Shown: positions 33,313-42,730, numbered from the stretch's first letter. The stretch: 64,000 nt of DNA from Shewanella aquimarina (GCF_023349185.1 NZ_JAKIKY010000001.1:248001-312000), one strand, 5' to 3'. Notes: a model not told the origin generated them from the letters alone. Numbers and translations are program-made.

Positions 33313-34176
33313 TTATCCCTGTGTTAATCGAATCAAGCCTTCCTGGGTTGCCGAGGCTACCAGCTCACCACTCTGGGTGTAAAACTCGCCGCGCACGAAG
33401 CCACGACCGCCACCGGCATTGGGGCTATCTATGCTATAGAGCAACCACTGGCTGAGATCCAGCGGACGGTGGAACCACATGGCATGATCTATGGTCGCCA
33501 TACGCATGCCAGGGGTTAAGAAGGAGACGCCGTGGGGCTGAGCCGCCGTCACCAGGAAATTAAAGTCTGAGGCATAGGCCAGCAGATATTCGTGCACCGA
33601 GAGATCGTTAGGCACCTTACCATTGGCACGGATCCACACATGTCTGATGGGCTCGCGTTGGTTAGGTGCCATGGGATTACAAGGGTTCACCAGACGCATC
33701 TCCAGTGGCGAATCCGCCATAAACTTCTCCAGCACCTTACGCGGCACCTTGTCTCTGAGTGTCGAAGCCAGCTCCTGCTGATTAAGCAAGCCCTCTGGCC
33801 CAGGCACATCGGGCATCTGACTCTGGTGATCTAGGCCTTGCTCGGGCTTTTGAAAGGAGCAGGTCATGTAGAAAATGGGTCTGCCCTTCTGAATCGCCTT
33901 CACTCGGCGGGCACTAAAGCTGCCACCGTCACGCATATTTTCAACGTCATAGACGATGGGCAGTTTCTCATCACCGGCACGCAAGAAATAGGAGTGGAAG
34001 GAGTGCACCTGACGCTCACTGTCGACGGTTTGCGCCGCTGCGCTGAGGGCCTGGCCCATGACCTGTCCGCCAAACACATGGCCGAACCCCAGATCTTGGC
34101 TCTGACCGCGATAGAGGCCGACCTCTATCTGTTCGAGCGATAACAGGGATAAGAGATCATCTAATACCTGACTCAT
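33313..34176 (-). CDS. tesB: Acyl-CoA thioesterase II
   Basis: The 287-residue double-hotdog protein has [21 protein letters not shown] near 28, [22 protein letters not shown], and the C-terminal [11 protein letters not shown] and [24 protein letters not shown], all TesB signatures. It hydrolyses medium- and long-chain acyl-CoA in the cytoplasm. An SDR gene lies upstream on the same strand with 116 bases between, and a lipoprotein gene follows. Confidence 0.95.
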   Translation of the reverse strand: MSQVLDDLLSLLSLEQIEVGLYRGQSQDLGFGHVFGGQVMGQALSAAAQTVDSERQVHSFHSYFLRAGDEKLPIVYDVENMRDGGSFSARRVKAIQKGRPIFYMTCSFQKPEQGLDHQSQMPDVPGPEGLLNQQELASTLRDKVPRKVLEKFMADSPLEMRLVNPCNPMAPNQREPIRHVWIRANGKVPNDLSVHEYLLAYASDFNFLVTAAQPHGVSFLTPGMRMATIDHAMWFHRPLDLSQWLLYSIDSPNAGGGRGFVRGEFYTQSGELVASATQEGLIRLTQG

Positions 34177-34292
34177 GCAACCTCACCGATAACTCATCAA
34201 TATTGGTCGTCAAGCTTACCTTAGATTCCCCTTATCTTGCTAGGGCCCGTTGACCTTTCCTGGCGCTTCCTGCAGCAATTTGTCACCGCCGG

Positions 34293-35213
34293 CTATTCGA
34301 TGTCGACATGATGCTCGGCGGCGCTGCGCCTTGCCCAGGCGGTCACCTGCTCCTCGCCGCTCTCGTGGTAATGGCAAGGCTGCGCCCGATAAAGTTCATC
34401 CCAGCGCAGGGCGATCACCTCGGGCTTGCAATCATCTTCGACGATTCGCAGCGGCTGAAACTCGACAAACATTCCATGGCTTACGCTACCGGCGGCGGCA
34501 AGCAGGTGTTGGCCACTACAGGCATGAGAGGAACAGAGATAGAGCAGCGTGGCATTGACAGACGAGGTGCTAAACAGTGGCTTCACCAAGGGACTGAGAT
34601 GATGCTCGGTCATGGCGGTCAGCGCCTGTGGCACTAAGGTATTGACCGAGATATTGTAGTCCCGCCCCTCCTTTGCCAGGCTGTTGACCAGGCCGACCAA
34701 GGCCATCTTGCTGGCACTGTAGTGGGTCTCATGCATATCGCCATAGAGGCCGCTGGCCCCTGCCGTCATTACGATGCGGCCATAGTTTTGCCGCTTCATC
34801 AAGGGCCACACCAACTTGGTCAGATGGAAGCTGCCGTTGAGATCCACCTCCAGCTGCCGCTGCCATTGGTCGAAACTCAGGGTATCGAAGGAGACAGGCG
34901 CATGAATGCCGGCGTTGTTAATGGCGATATCGATGCGCCCCCAGCGCGCCACCACAGTCTCGATCGCTTCGCGAAGCGCCTGACTGTCACACACGTCAAT
35001 ATGGAAACTCAGGCAGTCGGCGCCCAGCTCGGTCAGGGTACGAGCCGTCTTATTGAGGCCGGCACCACTATAGGTCTGACAGCGGCTATCGCCGCATCCC
35101 GAATCGATAATGGCCAAGCGCGCACCGCGCTCGGCTAAGGCGATCGCATAGGCTCGTCCTAAGCCTGCCCCAGCTCCTGTGACGACAGCTACCTGTTCAT
35201 CAAAACGCATCAT
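34293..35213 (-). CDS. Short-chain dehydrogenase/reductase (HSD17B4/MFE-like)
   Basis: The 306-residue protein has the full SDR set: TGAGAGLGRAYA at the N-terminus, INNAGIH near 98, Ser in MTAGASGLYG and YSASK near 163. The long linker SGCGDSRCQTYSG after the second strand resembles the dehydrogenase part of multifunctional beta-oxidation enzymes, which act on 3-hydroxyacyl-CoA. Position before tesB supports a role in acyl-CoA metabolism, but the substrate is unproven. The start has two adjacent ATGs. Confidence 0.85.
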   Translation of the reverse strand: MMRFDEQVAVVTGAGAGLGRAYAIALAERGARLAIIDSGCGDSRCQTYSGAGLNKTARTLTELGADCLSFHIDVCDSQALREAIETVVARWGRIDIAINNAGIHAPVSFDTLSFDQWQRQLEVDLNGSFHLTKLVWPLMKRQNYGRIVMTAGASGLYGDMHETHYSASKMALVGLVNSLAKEGRDYNISVNTLVPQALTAMTEHHLSPLVKPLFSTSSVNATLLYLCSSHACSGQHLLAAAGSVSHGMFVEFQPLRIVEDDCKPEVIALRWDELYRAQPCHYHESGEEQVTAWARRSAAEHHVDIE

Positions 35214-35617
35214 CCTGATCCTTGTCTCTCGCCGCCAAAAAGCCTTATTCGACCTAAGTATTAAATTTATAAAACCTATATAAATTAATTAGATAAGCTT
35301 AAAGCATTCCCGGCTGAATCTCACCGTCAGACAGCTATAACAGCACATGTCAGGCCGGAGATCTTTGAGGCTGGCAACAGATTTGATGGAAAAAGACAGC
35401 AAAGGTGTGCGCCGCGTCAAAATTACACAAATTTTTAACAAGGCGTTTAAGGTTTATTAAAGGCTTGGGGGATTATCCTAAAGATCCCGGAAAAATAAAA
35501 CGAGGCTGTTCACATAATGCTAATGCAAGCGCTTCATCGACTTGGGCTTATTTGCTATGCTTGGGCTATATTTTCGAGCCTGACTCAATCCCTACCTAAT
35601 AATTACGAACACAGATA
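35214..35617. other. Divergent intergenic region before menA
   Basis: No gene is supported; a 64-codon frame here lacks a ribosome-binding site and family features. The stretch is A/T-rich near the SDR start. CTATAT about 45 bases before menA is a possible -10 box, but no -35 partner is convincing. Confidence 0.4.
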
Positions 35618-36490
35618 ATGAATCCCTGGATCCTGGCGACACGCCCACGTACTCTTCCCGCAGCCATTGGCCCTATTTTGGTCGGCAATGCGCTTGCCCT
35701 ATCACTGACACAATTTAGCTGGTTAATTGCCGCCACCTCCATGTTGTGCGCACTATTGCTGCAGATCGCCGTTAACCTGGCCAACGACTACTTCGATTTT
35801 AAGAGTGGCATCGACACCGAGGAGCGACTCGGCCCGGTTCGCGTCACCCAGAGTGGCCTGCTCGACCCGAGCAAGGTGCGCAACGCCATGATCGCCTGCC
35901 TGGTGCTGGCGCTATTGGTGGGTTCCTTACTCATCTATCACGGTGGATGGCCCATCGCCATACTCGCCGCCGCCTCGATTTTGGGCGCCCTTGGCTATAG
36001 TGGTGGTCCCTACCCGCTGGCCTCTCACGGCCTGGGCGAAGTGGCCGCCTTTGTCTTCTTCGGCCTGGTGGCCGTGGTCGGAAGCTACTACCTGCAGGCC
36101 CACGACACCAGTGTCGCCGCCTGGATACTAGGAAGTGCCATCGGCCTGTTTAACGCCGCCGTGATGCTGGTCAACAACACCCGCGACATCCCCACCGATG
36201 CCAAGGCGGGCAAGCGCACCCTGGCGGTCAAGATAGGTGAAGGCCAGGCCAGAGTCCTGTATCAGGCCTTAGTCTATCTGCCTTTCGCCCTGATTATTGG
36301 CGGTTTCCTACTGGGGCTACTTCCTGGATTGCCCGTCTTGCTAGGCGGCCTTTCGCTCATTCTGGCGCGCAAGCTCAACAGCGAATTTAGTCAAACGACC
36401 GGGGCGGCCCTAAACCCATTACTGGGTCGTACCGCCAAGCTGACGGTGATCTTTAGCGCGTTGTTCAGCCTGGGATTGGCGCTGGCCTAA
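35618..36490 (+). CDS. menA: 1,4-dihydroxy-2-naphthoate polyprenyltransferase
   Basis: The 290-residue UbiA-superfamily membrane protein starts MNPWILATRPRTLPAAIGPILVG and has both Asp-rich motifs: NDYFDFKSGID near 51 and NNTRDIPTDAKAGKRTLAV near 187. It prenylates dihydroxynaphthoate to demethylmenaquinone in the inner membrane. Menaquinone is the electron carrier for anaerobic respiration, including the MtrCAB pathway encoded at the window start. It ends at a strong palindromic terminator. Confidence 0.95.
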   Translation: MNPWILATRPRTLPAAIGPILVGNALALSLTQFSWLIAATSMLCALLLQIAVNLANDYFDFKSGIDTEERLGPVRVTQSGLLDPSKVRNAMIACLVLALLVGSLLIYHGGWPIAILAAASILGALGYSGGPYPLASHGLGEVAAFVFFGLVAVVGSYYLQAHDTSVAAWILGSAIGLFNAAVMLVNNTRDIPTDAKAGKRTLAVKIGEGQARVLYQALVYLPFALIIGGFLLGLLPGLPVLLGGLSLILARKLNSEFSQTTGAALNPLLGRTAKLTVIFSALFSLGLALA

Positions 36491-36525
36491 GGCAAAGTGA
36501 GTAGCACTATCTAAGCTAAGACAAC

Positions 36526-36576
36526 TATAAAAAATGCCAGTATAAAAAATGCCAGCAATTGCTGGCATTTTTTATA
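36526..36576. terminator. Bidirectional terminator with a duplicated arm after menA
   Basis: Positions 36541-36576 are a perfect 36-base palindrome centred on CAATTG, with A-run and T-run. The 15 bases TATAAAAAATGCCAG directly before it are an exact tandem copy of its left arm. It can serve both menA and the converging gene. Confidence 0.92.
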
Positions 36577-36593
36577 GCGAGTCGTCACACATT

Positions 36594-37130
36594 TTAGAGG
36601 CTGTATTCGTTGCCGTCTTTGGAGGTGAACTCTTTGCAGTGTTGATCCGCCTGTCCAGTCACTAGGCTGGTCCAGGTGCGCTGGCAAGGGCTCTGCTCAC
36701 TATTGACGATTGTCATCAGCGCCGCCTCGACCTGTACGTCGTCGATACCGGCCAGATCGTGACGTCCCTGCTCGCCGCGGCGATCCAGTGCAATCTCGAT
36801 ATGGAAACCGTTGTTCTTCAGCACCAGTGAGCTTGGCTCACACTTATGACCCGAGAGCGCCACAAATTGCTTGGGCTGTGCCAGGCCACTCTGGCTGCCG
36901 TCGGCGAAGAAGGCCAGCAGCTGCTTGTAGTAGATCACATAGCTACACACATCCTGGTGAGAGCCCTGACTCAGCGGAAAGTACTCATCTAATATCTGCT
37001 TGGCATAGGTAAGGCCGTCTTGCTGTGTCTGAGTTGCCAGTGCGTTGTTTCCGTTAATCTGTGTCATAGGCATTACCTGCTTGATGAAGTTATAGATACT
37101 CTGGTCTAGTTGCTGTGTCTGTATATTCAT
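36594..37130 (-). CDS. Conserved-looking protein of unknown function
   Basis: I do not recognise a family. The 178-residue product is soluble, acidic and Gln-rich near the N-terminus (MNIQTQQLDQSIYNFI). It has four spaced cysteines (DVCSYV, HKCEPS, SPCQRT, QHCKEF) that might bind metal or form disulfides; no signal peptide is seen. GAGGCG precedes the ATG. Codon use looks like that of the neighbouring core genes. It is divergent from the DUF3612 regulator. Confidence 0.75.
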   Translation of the reverse strand: MNIQTQQLDQSIYNFIKQVMPMTQINGNNALATQTQQDGLTYAKQILDEYFPLSQGSHQDVCSYVIYYKQLLAFFADGSQSGLAQPKQFVALSGHKCEPSSLVLKNNGFHIEIALDRRGEQGRHDLAGIDDVQVEAALMTIVNSEQSPCQRTWTSLVTGQADQHCKEFTSKDGNEYSL

Positions 37131-37280
37131 CGCCTCATCCCTCTCGCTTGTGATCGCTATTCTAGTACTCGCTAATTTTGACTCGCTGACGACAATTGCC
37201 CTACAGCGTCATGTGGCTCTCATTAGGGATGAATGATTCCCCCGATTGCTTAATTTGTAGTCTAGCGACTTTTTTATTAC

Positions 37281-37322
37281 AATTTCACAATAAAAATTTC
37301 ACAGTGTGAATTTTACAAAATG
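37281..37322. repeat. 14-bp tandem repeat forming the operator and start region of the DUF3612 regulator
   Basis: AATTTCACAATAAA, AATTTCACAGTGTG and AATTTTACAAAATG start at 37281, 37295 and 37309; the third carries the ATG. The second and third units together form a palindrome, AATTTCACA-G-TGTGAATTT (37295-37313, one mismatch), which looks like an autoregulatory operator. No Shine-Dalgarno is present. Confidence 0.75.
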
Positions 37323-38852
37323 AAAACCAATAGCAGCTTGATGAGAAAGTCACATTTTCTGGGCACCAAGATACGCAACCTCAGGAAACGTAATAATCTA
37401 ACCATGGAAGACCTATCGGCCCGCTGTGTCAGGGTGGACGCGGATTCGGCGCCTTCGGTGTCCTACCTCTCCATGATAGAACGCGGCAAGCGGGTGCCCA
37501 GTGCAGGCATGCTGGCGGTGATCGCCGCCGTGTTCCAAAAAGAGGTCGATTGGTTTCTCGATGATGCCCCCGAGGAGCAGGCTATTACCCCGGTCAAGGG
37601 CTCTCGCGGCGGAATAAGCGGTATGGCGCTGGAGCCAAGCTTTCTGTTTTCCAATGAAATTTTACAAATAGCCATCCCTGAGATGCTGTCCCAGACCGGC
37701 ATCAGTGGTCGGCAGTTCGCCCACCTGCTGATCCGTGCCCATCAGGAGCATCATCAGAATCATTTTCCCGATCTCGAGCGCGCCGCCGAAGAGGTGGGAC
37801 TGAAACGCATGCCCCTGAGCCTCGAGGATCTGCTTGCCATCGTCCAACGCCTCGGCCTGGTGGTGAAGTGGTTTACCCGAGCCCCCAAGGCGATCCGCGA
37901 GGAGGCTGGCGCAGGGAAGCAGCACATCATCACCTCCTACTTTGAGCGTCCCAACAAGATCTGTCTCAACCAGCTGCTTAACCAGCATACCCGGCGTCTC
38001 AAGTATGATCTGGCGGTTCATATCGGCCACAGCGTGCTACACAACAAAGATGGCTTGAAGAGCATCATGGTGGCCGGGCGCAGCCACGGCACCAGCCTGG
38101 TGGATGAGGCCGACAACCGGTCGCAATCGTCGACCGTGGATGCCCAGGATATCCTCCATGCCTGGCGAGACTTCGAGTCCAGCTTCTTCGCCGGCGCCCT
38201 GCTCTGTCCTAAGGTACCCTTCAGACAACTGCTGGACCGCCACGGCTACGAGATAGACGTAGCCAAGTTGGTGGATGTCTCCCCCTCGGTGGCCATGCGC
38301 CGCATGACGGCGGTCTCGCCCTACAGTCACTGGCACTACTTCGACGCCTACTCGCCCGGTAAACTCAAGGCGGTGTACCGCGGCAACGGCATCCCCCTGC
38401 CCTGGGGCAACATGCGCCAGGTGGACGATCCCTGCCAACACTGGGCGGTATTTAGGATGATCAACGCCTCGACCCAGGGCTCTTCGGCGCAGATCTCCAT
38501 CTTAGATGTGGGTAACGAGCCTAAGATCTACTGCTGCGAATCGATTAGGGTGAAAGATCTGGCGGGTAACCCCCACGTGCTCTGCGCCGGTATCGACCTC
38601 AACCCGGCCATCCAGGCCCAGGGCGGTGACGCCAACCAGGTGGCTCAGCAGCTCAAGGAGGTCTGTGTCGACAAGGGGGGCTCAGCGCCGCTGCCGAGCA
38701 ATATCAAGACAGATATTAAACGCGTCGCCAAGATCCTCAACATCAACTGGGTCGAGCGGGGCATCGACAGCGAGGCGAGGCTCATCTGCGCCCGCGGCGC
38801 CAGCTGCCCCCGCAAGCCAAGCTGCTACGAGAGCGGCGGCTGTCAGGGCTAG
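37320..38852 (+). CDS. XRE-family regulator with DUF3612 domain
   Basis: The 510-residue protein has an N-terminal helix-turn-helix (LGTKIRNLRKRNNLTMEDLS, then SYLSMIERGKRVPS) and a long C-terminal region that I associate with DUF3612, found in Vibrio and Shewanella. The layout parallels RamB/PrpQ-type regulators of acetate and propionate use, with an IrrE-like middle part (HTRRLKYDLAVHIGHSVLH) and Cys-rich end (CARGASCPRKPSCYESGGC). The target genes are not shown by the window. The start overlaps a 14-bp repeat; a second ATG seven codons later is possible. Confidence 0.85.
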   Translation: MKTNSSLMRKSHFLGTKIRNLRKRNNLTMEDLSARCVRVDADSAPSVSYLSMIERGKRVPSAGMLAVIAAVFQKEVDWFLDDAPEEQAITPVKGSRGGISGMALEPSFLFSNEILQIAIPEMLSQTGISGRQFAHLLIRAHQEHHQNHFPDLERAAEEVGLKRMPLSLEDLLAIVQRLGLVVKWFTRAPKAIREEAGAGKQHIITSYFERPNKICLNQLLNQHTRRLKYDLAVHIGHSVLHNKDGLKSIMVAGRSHGTSLVDEADNRSQSSTVDAQDILHAWRDFESSFFAGALLCPKVPFRQLLDRHGYEIDVAKLVDVSPSVAMRRMTAVSPYSHWHYFDAYSPGKLKAVYRGNGIPLPWGNMRQVDDPCQHWAVFRMINASTQGSSAQISILDVGNEPKIYCCESIRVKDLAGNPHVLCAGIDLNPAIQAQGGDANQVAQQLKEVCVDKGGSAPLPSNIKTDIKRVAKILNINWVERGIDSEARLICARGASCPRKPSCYESGGCQG

Positions 38853-38871
38853 GCGGCCACAACGCCGAGAT

Positions 38872-38905
38872 AAAAAAACCGCTAGTCAATCGCTAGCGGT
38901 TTTTC
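38872..38905. terminator. Bidirectional terminator between the DUF3612 regulator and gnd
   Basis: AAAAAACCGCTAG and CTAGCGGTTTTT form the stem with a seven-base loop. A-run and T-run allow use from both sides. Confidence 0.9.
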
Positions 38906-38930
38906 TTTTCTATTGAAGCTTAATGAAGCA

Positions 38931-40472
38931 CTAGAGCTTCTCGAGAGTGCGATCGCTCTGGCTCCAGTTGAGGTGATATTTCTCCCCCGCTGGCTTATCG
39001 ATACGCTCGAAGGTATGGGCACCGAAGAAGTCCCGCTGTCCCTGCAGCAGGTTAGCCGGCAGTGTCTCGCTACGGTAGCTGTCGTAATAGGCCAACGCCG
39101 AGCCGATACAAGGCACGGGGACACCGCTCATGATGGCTCTTGCCACCGCGCGGCGCCAATCTTGCTGCTTGGCCGACAGGGCCAGGCTAAAGGTCTCCGC
39201 CATCAGGAGATTATCCAGGGGTTGACCCACCCGCTGCGCCTGTTGGTAAGCCTGGGTGATGGACTGTAGGAAGGTCGCGCGAATAATACAGCCGGCGCGC
39301 CAGATCTTGGCAATTTCGGCAAAATCCAGCTGCCAGCCACGCTCCTGAGCGTTCATCGCCATCAGCTGAAAACCCTGGGCATAGCAGGCGATCTTGGCGC
39401 AGTAGAGGGCGTTTTCGAGCTCGTCGATAAAGGCGCCACGCTCATCCTCGCCGAGTTCAAGCGGCTGCGGGCCTGCGAGCAGCAGACTCAGCTGCTGACG
39501 CTGATGTTTCTGGGTGCTGACCGCCCTGGCATAGACGGCCTCGGCGATGGTCGGTGCCGGGCAGCCGATCTGTAGGCTGCTGACCGCGGTCCACAGGCCT
39601 GTGCCTTTCTGACCCGCCTTATCCAAGATCATCTCAACCAGGGGCTTGCCCGTAAGCGGGTCGGCCTGAGAAAGCACCTCGGCGCTGATCTCCATCAGGT
39701 AGCTGTTGAGGCTACCCTGATTCCAGCGGGCGAAGATCTCCCCCACCTCACCGGCGCTAAGCCCCAGGCCATCGCTGAGCAGCTGATAGGCCTCGCAGAT
39801 CAGCTGCATATCGGCGTATTCGATGCCGTTATGCACCATCTTCACGTAGTGACCGGCGCCTGCAGGACCTATGTAGGTGGTGCATGGCTCGCCCTCGGTC
39901 ACTGGGTTTCCTGGCTCCTGACGCTCTATGGGCAGGCCGGTGTCGGGGTCGACCTTGGCGGCGATCGCCTCCCAGATGGGCTTGATGCGATCCCAGGCCT
40001 TGATGTCGCCGCTTGGCATCAAAGAGGGGCCAAAGCGAGCCCCCATCTCACCACCAGAGATGGCGCAGCTGAAGAAGATAAACTTGCCTTGATATTGGGC
40101 TTCACGCTCAACCGTATCTGTCCACAGGCTGTTGCCTGTATCCACCACGATATCATCCTGCTCAATACCGGCCTGCAGCAGGGCATTACAGACACCATCC
40201 ACAGGCGCGCCGGCTGGTACCGACAAGACTAAGACACGCGGCTTTGCGAGACTAGATAACATTTCTGAAAGATTGCTACAGCCTTCGATACGCTGTGTAT
40301 GATTGGCAGGACGCTCTTTCTGCTCCTGTTCCAGTAAGGCATCTATCTTGGCACTATCGAGATCGAAGGCGGCGACGCGGTAGTCGTTATCGGCAATGTT
40401 GAGCGCCAGGTTCTTGCCCATGACGCCAAGGCCTATCATGCCTATGTCGAGGAGGTCTGAGTGATTTTGCAT
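38931..40472 (-). CDS. gnd: 6-phosphogluconate dehydrogenase, decarboxylating
   Basis: The 513-residue enzyme has the NADP-binding GMIGLGVMGKNLALNIAD at the N-terminus, the signature ISGGEMGARFGPSLMPSG near 130 and the catalytic region GPAGAGHYVKMVHNGIEYADM near 193. It oxidises 6-phosphogluconate to ribulose 5-phosphate with NADPH and CO2 release. It is longer than E. coli Gnd (468 residues). The chosen ATG (MQNHSDLLDIG) has GGGGA upstream; an in-frame start 24 codons earlier would overlap the promoter. Confidence 0.95.
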   Translation of the reverse strand: MQNHSDLLDIGMIGLGVMGKNLALNIADNDYRVAAFDLDSAKIDALLEQEQKERPANHTQRIEGCSNLSEMLSSLAKPRVLVLSVPAGAPVDGVCNALLQAGIEQDDIVVDTGNSLWTDTVEREAQYQGKFIFFSCAISGGEMGARFGPSLMPSGDIKAWDRIKPIWEAIAAKVDPDTGLPIERQEPGNPVTEGEPCTTYIGPAGAGHYVKMVHNGIEYADMQLICEAYQLLSDGLGLSAGEVGEIFARWNQGSLNSYLMEISAEVLSQADPLTGKPLVEMILDKAGQKGTGLWTAVSSLQIGCPAPTIAEAVYARAVSTQKHQRQQLSLLLAGPQPLELGEDERGAFIDELENALYCAKIACYAQGFQLMAMNAQERGWQLDFAEIAKIWRAGCIIRATFLQSITQAYQQAQRVGQPLDNLLMAETFSLALSAKQQDWRRAVARAIMSGVPVPCIGSALAYYDSYRSETLPANLLQGQRDFFGAHTFERIDKPAGEKYHLNWSQSDRTLEKL

Positions 40473-40518
40473 GAGATTTTTCCCCATGGGAAACTGAGAT
40501 TGTCTACACCTATCTTTT

Positions 40519-40544
40519 ATTATAGTCTGGACTATCTGAGTCAA
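40519..40544 (-). promoter_or_regulatory. Probable gnd promoter with palindrome
   Basis: On the minus strand a perfect -10 box TATAAT (40519-40524) lies about 47 bases before the gnd start. TTGACT upstream is a -35-like hexamer but the spacing is short (14). The palindrome ATAGTC-TG-GACTAT (40522-40535) overlaps the -10 box and could be an operator. Confidence 0.5.
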
Positions 40545-40731
40545 ATCATGAGCTTAAATCGCTCTATTGCTTCAACTGCGAGCCACATAGTCGATAGGCA
40601 CGAAATTGGTCGCGATTATACAAAAACTGGTAAGTTAATTACTAGAAAAACTCGGCGATGACTGACCGCCTGACAGAACAGTGTTTCCTTTTAAGCGCAA
40701 AGGGCCACAAAGCCCTTATACATTAAGAGGT

Positions 40732-41223
40732 TCACTCGCGTAGATTAAGATCTTGGGTCAGGGTCAAGCAGATCTGCCGCAGCTGTTCGAGCTCGGCATC
40801 CGACACACTCACCTTCTCCAGCAAGGTTTGCTTCAACGCCAGGGCATCTTGCTTAAGCGCCTCGCCGGCGGGCGTCATCTGAATCACCTTCTTGCGCTCG
40901 TCCCGACTGTCCACCTGGCGCACCAGCAAGCCCTTGGCCTCCAGGCGCTTGACGATGGGGGTTAAGGTGCCCAGATCGAGGCGGGTCGCCTGAGACAGAT
41001 CGGTCAGGCTAGCCTTGTCCTTTAACCAGAGTGCCTGCATGGTCAGATATTGTGGATAGGTCAGATCGCACTGCTGTAGCAAGGGACGATAGGCCCGCAC
41101 CAGGGCATTGGCGGCCGTATAGAGGGCGAAACAGACATTATCCGACAGACATTCTCCCCCCTGTTGACAGCTCTCCCCCTCGACGACATCCGTCGTCACT
41201 TGCATCATTTGCGTTTCACTCAT
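40732..41223 (-). CDS. MarR-family regulator, OhrR-like
   Basis: The product has the MarR winged helix: LTYPQYLTMQALWLKDKASL, LSQATRLDLGTLTPIVKRLE and VRQVDSRDERKKVIQMT. The N-terminal NVCFALYTAANALVRAYRPLL places a single Cys where OhrR has its peroxide-sensing cysteine. It is divergent from an NADPH-dependent oxidoreductase and probably represses it. I used the ATG giving MSETQMMQV (163 residues); GTG and ATG starts 5-9 codons upstream are also open and none has a strong ribosome-binding site. Confidence 0.87.
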   Translation of the reverse strand: MSETQMMQVTTDVVEGESCQQGGECLSDNVCFALYTAANALVRAYRPLLQQCDLTYPQYLTMQALWLKDKASLTDLSQATRLDLGTLTPIVKRLEAKGLLVRQVDSRDERKKVIQMTPAGEALKQDALALKQTLLEKVSVSDAELEQLRQICLTLTQDLNLRE

Positions 41224-41357
41224 CTGCTTACTCTTCATCTTACCGGACACTTTTCAAAGCACTTTCAAGGCGTTGCTCATTCTAGCAATCGGTCGCCTCA
41301 CTTCAGGTCATCTATCTTAACAGAATTGACGCAGGATACGCTGACATCAAAACCCAT

Positions 41358-41375
41358 TACTTTGCGCACAAAGTA
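41358..41375. promoter_or_regulatory. Candidate MarR/OhrR operator
   Basis: TACTTTG and CAAAGTA are perfect 7-bp arms around CGCA, about 75 bases before the oxidoreductase start and between the divergent genes. Size and symmetry fit a MarR-family site. Confidence 0.55.
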
Positions 41376-41448
41376 TTTGCATTGCGCTCAATTTATTTGT
41401 AGAGTCTAACACAATTAGTTAGCGCGCAAAGCAAAAGAGGACAACTTA

Positions 41449-42447
41449 ATGCAAGCACAAGAGATAATACTGGCCAGCCGCCCTGAAGGCATGCCGACTC
41501 AAGCCAACTTCAGCCTGAAACAACTTGAGTTACCGCCGCTCAAGCCAGGCGAGTTTTTAGTCAAGAACCTATGGATGTCGGTCGACCCTTATATGCGCGG
41601 CCGAATGATCGATAGAGAGAGTTACATCGCTCCGTTCGCGCTGGGTGAAGCATTGGAAGGTGGCGCCATTGGTGAGGTGATCGAATCGAACCATGAAGGC
41701 TTTCCCGTGGGCAGCAAGGTGAGCAGCATGAAAGGCTGGCGCAGCCACTATGTTACAGATGGTACGGATCACACCCTGCTACCGGATACGCCCCTGTCAG
41801 AATCTCATTTTCTCGGCGTCCTGGGCATGCCGGGCATGACGGCCTGGACAGGCCTTAACCGTATCGCCCAGCTAAAAGCCGGTGAGACCCTGTTTGTCTC
41901 GGCGGCCTCGGGCGCGGTGGGCAGCGTCGCCTGTCAGCTAGGGCTTCTGATGGGTGCCAAGGTTGTTGCCTCCGTGGGTTCGGATGAGAAGGCCGAGGCG
42001 CTCAAGGCGATGGGAATCGAACAGGTGATCAACTACAAGACGACGCCTAACCTGAGCCAGGCACTTAAAGCCGCCGCCCCTCAAGGGGTCGATGTTTACT
42101 TTGAAAACGTAGGCGGCGAGCATCTGGCTGCGGCGCTGGATAACATGAACGACCATGGCCGTATCGCCGTATGCGGCATGATTGCCCAGTACAACGATAC
42201 AGCACCGACGCCTGGCCCAAGCAACCTGGCCTACATCATCATGAAGAAGCTGAGAGTGGAAGGCTTTATCGTGTTCGAGCACTGGCAACACTATGGCGAG
42301 TTCGCCAAGCAGATGAGTGAGTGGCTGGCCAACGGCAAGGTCAAAGCCGAGCAGACCATATATGAAGGACTAGAGAATGCCCCCGCGGCCTTCATCGGCC
42401 TGTTCGAAGGCAAGAACCGCGGTAAGATGGTAGTCAAGCTGGCTTAA
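41449..42447 (+). CDS. NADPH-dependent medium-chain reductase (CurA/YncB/LTB4DH type)
   Basis: The 332-residue zinc-free MDR enzyme starts with RPEGMPTQANFSL and has MSVDPYMRGRM near 42, GMPGMTAWTGL near 124, and the cofactor loop VSAASGAVGSVACQLGL near 144. Relatives reduce the C=C bond of enones such as curcumin or 2-alkenals. Control by an OhrR-like MarR protein would fit removal of reactive carbonyls. AGAGGACAAC precedes the ATG. It ends at a strong terminator. Confidence 0.9.
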   Translation: MQAQEIILASRPEGMPTQANFSLKQLELPPLKPGEFLVKNLWMSVDPYMRGRMIDRESYIAPFALGEALEGGAIGEVIESNHEGFPVGSKVSSMKGWRSHYVTDGTDHTLLPDTPLSESHFLGVLGMPGMTAWTGLNRIAQLKAGETLFVSAASGAVGSVACQLGLLMGAKVVASVGSDEKAEALKAMGIEQVINYKTTPNLSQALKAAAPQGVDVYFENVGGEHLAAALDNMNDHGRIAVCGMIAQYNDTAPTPGPSNLAYIIMKKLRVEGFIVFEHWQHYGEFAKQMSEWLANGKVKAEQTIYEGLENAPAAFIGLFEGKNRGKMVVKLA

Positions 42448-42465
42448 ATATCGCCTAGCCTATCG

Positions 42466-42496
42466 AAAAAACCGGCTCGCTGAGCCGGTTTTTTTA
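42466..42496 (+). terminator. Terminator after the NADPH-dependent reductase
   Basis: AAACCGGCTC and GAGCCGGTTT pair around GCT and are followed by a T-run. Confidence 0.93.
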
Positions 42497-42538
42497 TAAC
42501 GGAAAAAGCAGCCCTCGTCTATGCGAGAGTGATAGCCG

Positions 42539-42730
42539 CTACTTTAATTTCAGCAGACCTATCAAGACACAGATGGCACCGCCAACCATACCCGCCCACG
42601 CCTCTATCGGCGTATCGCCACTAACCGCACGGGAGATCTGCGAACTGGTGGAGTCGTAGATGTTATATCCCCACCAGGCTAAGGCTATGCCTATGACCAA
42701 TAGCACTATCCCTAAATACTGACTCTTCAT
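42539..42730 (-). CDS. DUF3185-type small membrane protein
   Basis: The 63-residue protein has two membrane segments, LGIVLLVIGIALAWWGYNIY and WAGMVGGAICVLIGLL, separated by a short Ser/Thr loop (DSTSSQISRAVSGDTP). This matches the DUF3185 family of unknown function. The second of two nearby ATGs is chosen because GAGG lies eight bases before it; the first is only two codons earlier. It stands alone. Confidence 0.8.
   Translation of the reverse strand: MKSQYLGIVLLVIGIALAWWGYNIYDSTSSQISRAVSGDTPIEAWAGMVGGAICVLIGLLKLK

Noticed and set aside
35405-35599. 64-codon frame before menA
   Set aside because: No ribosome-binding site or recognisable feature; it lies in the presumed menA promoter region.
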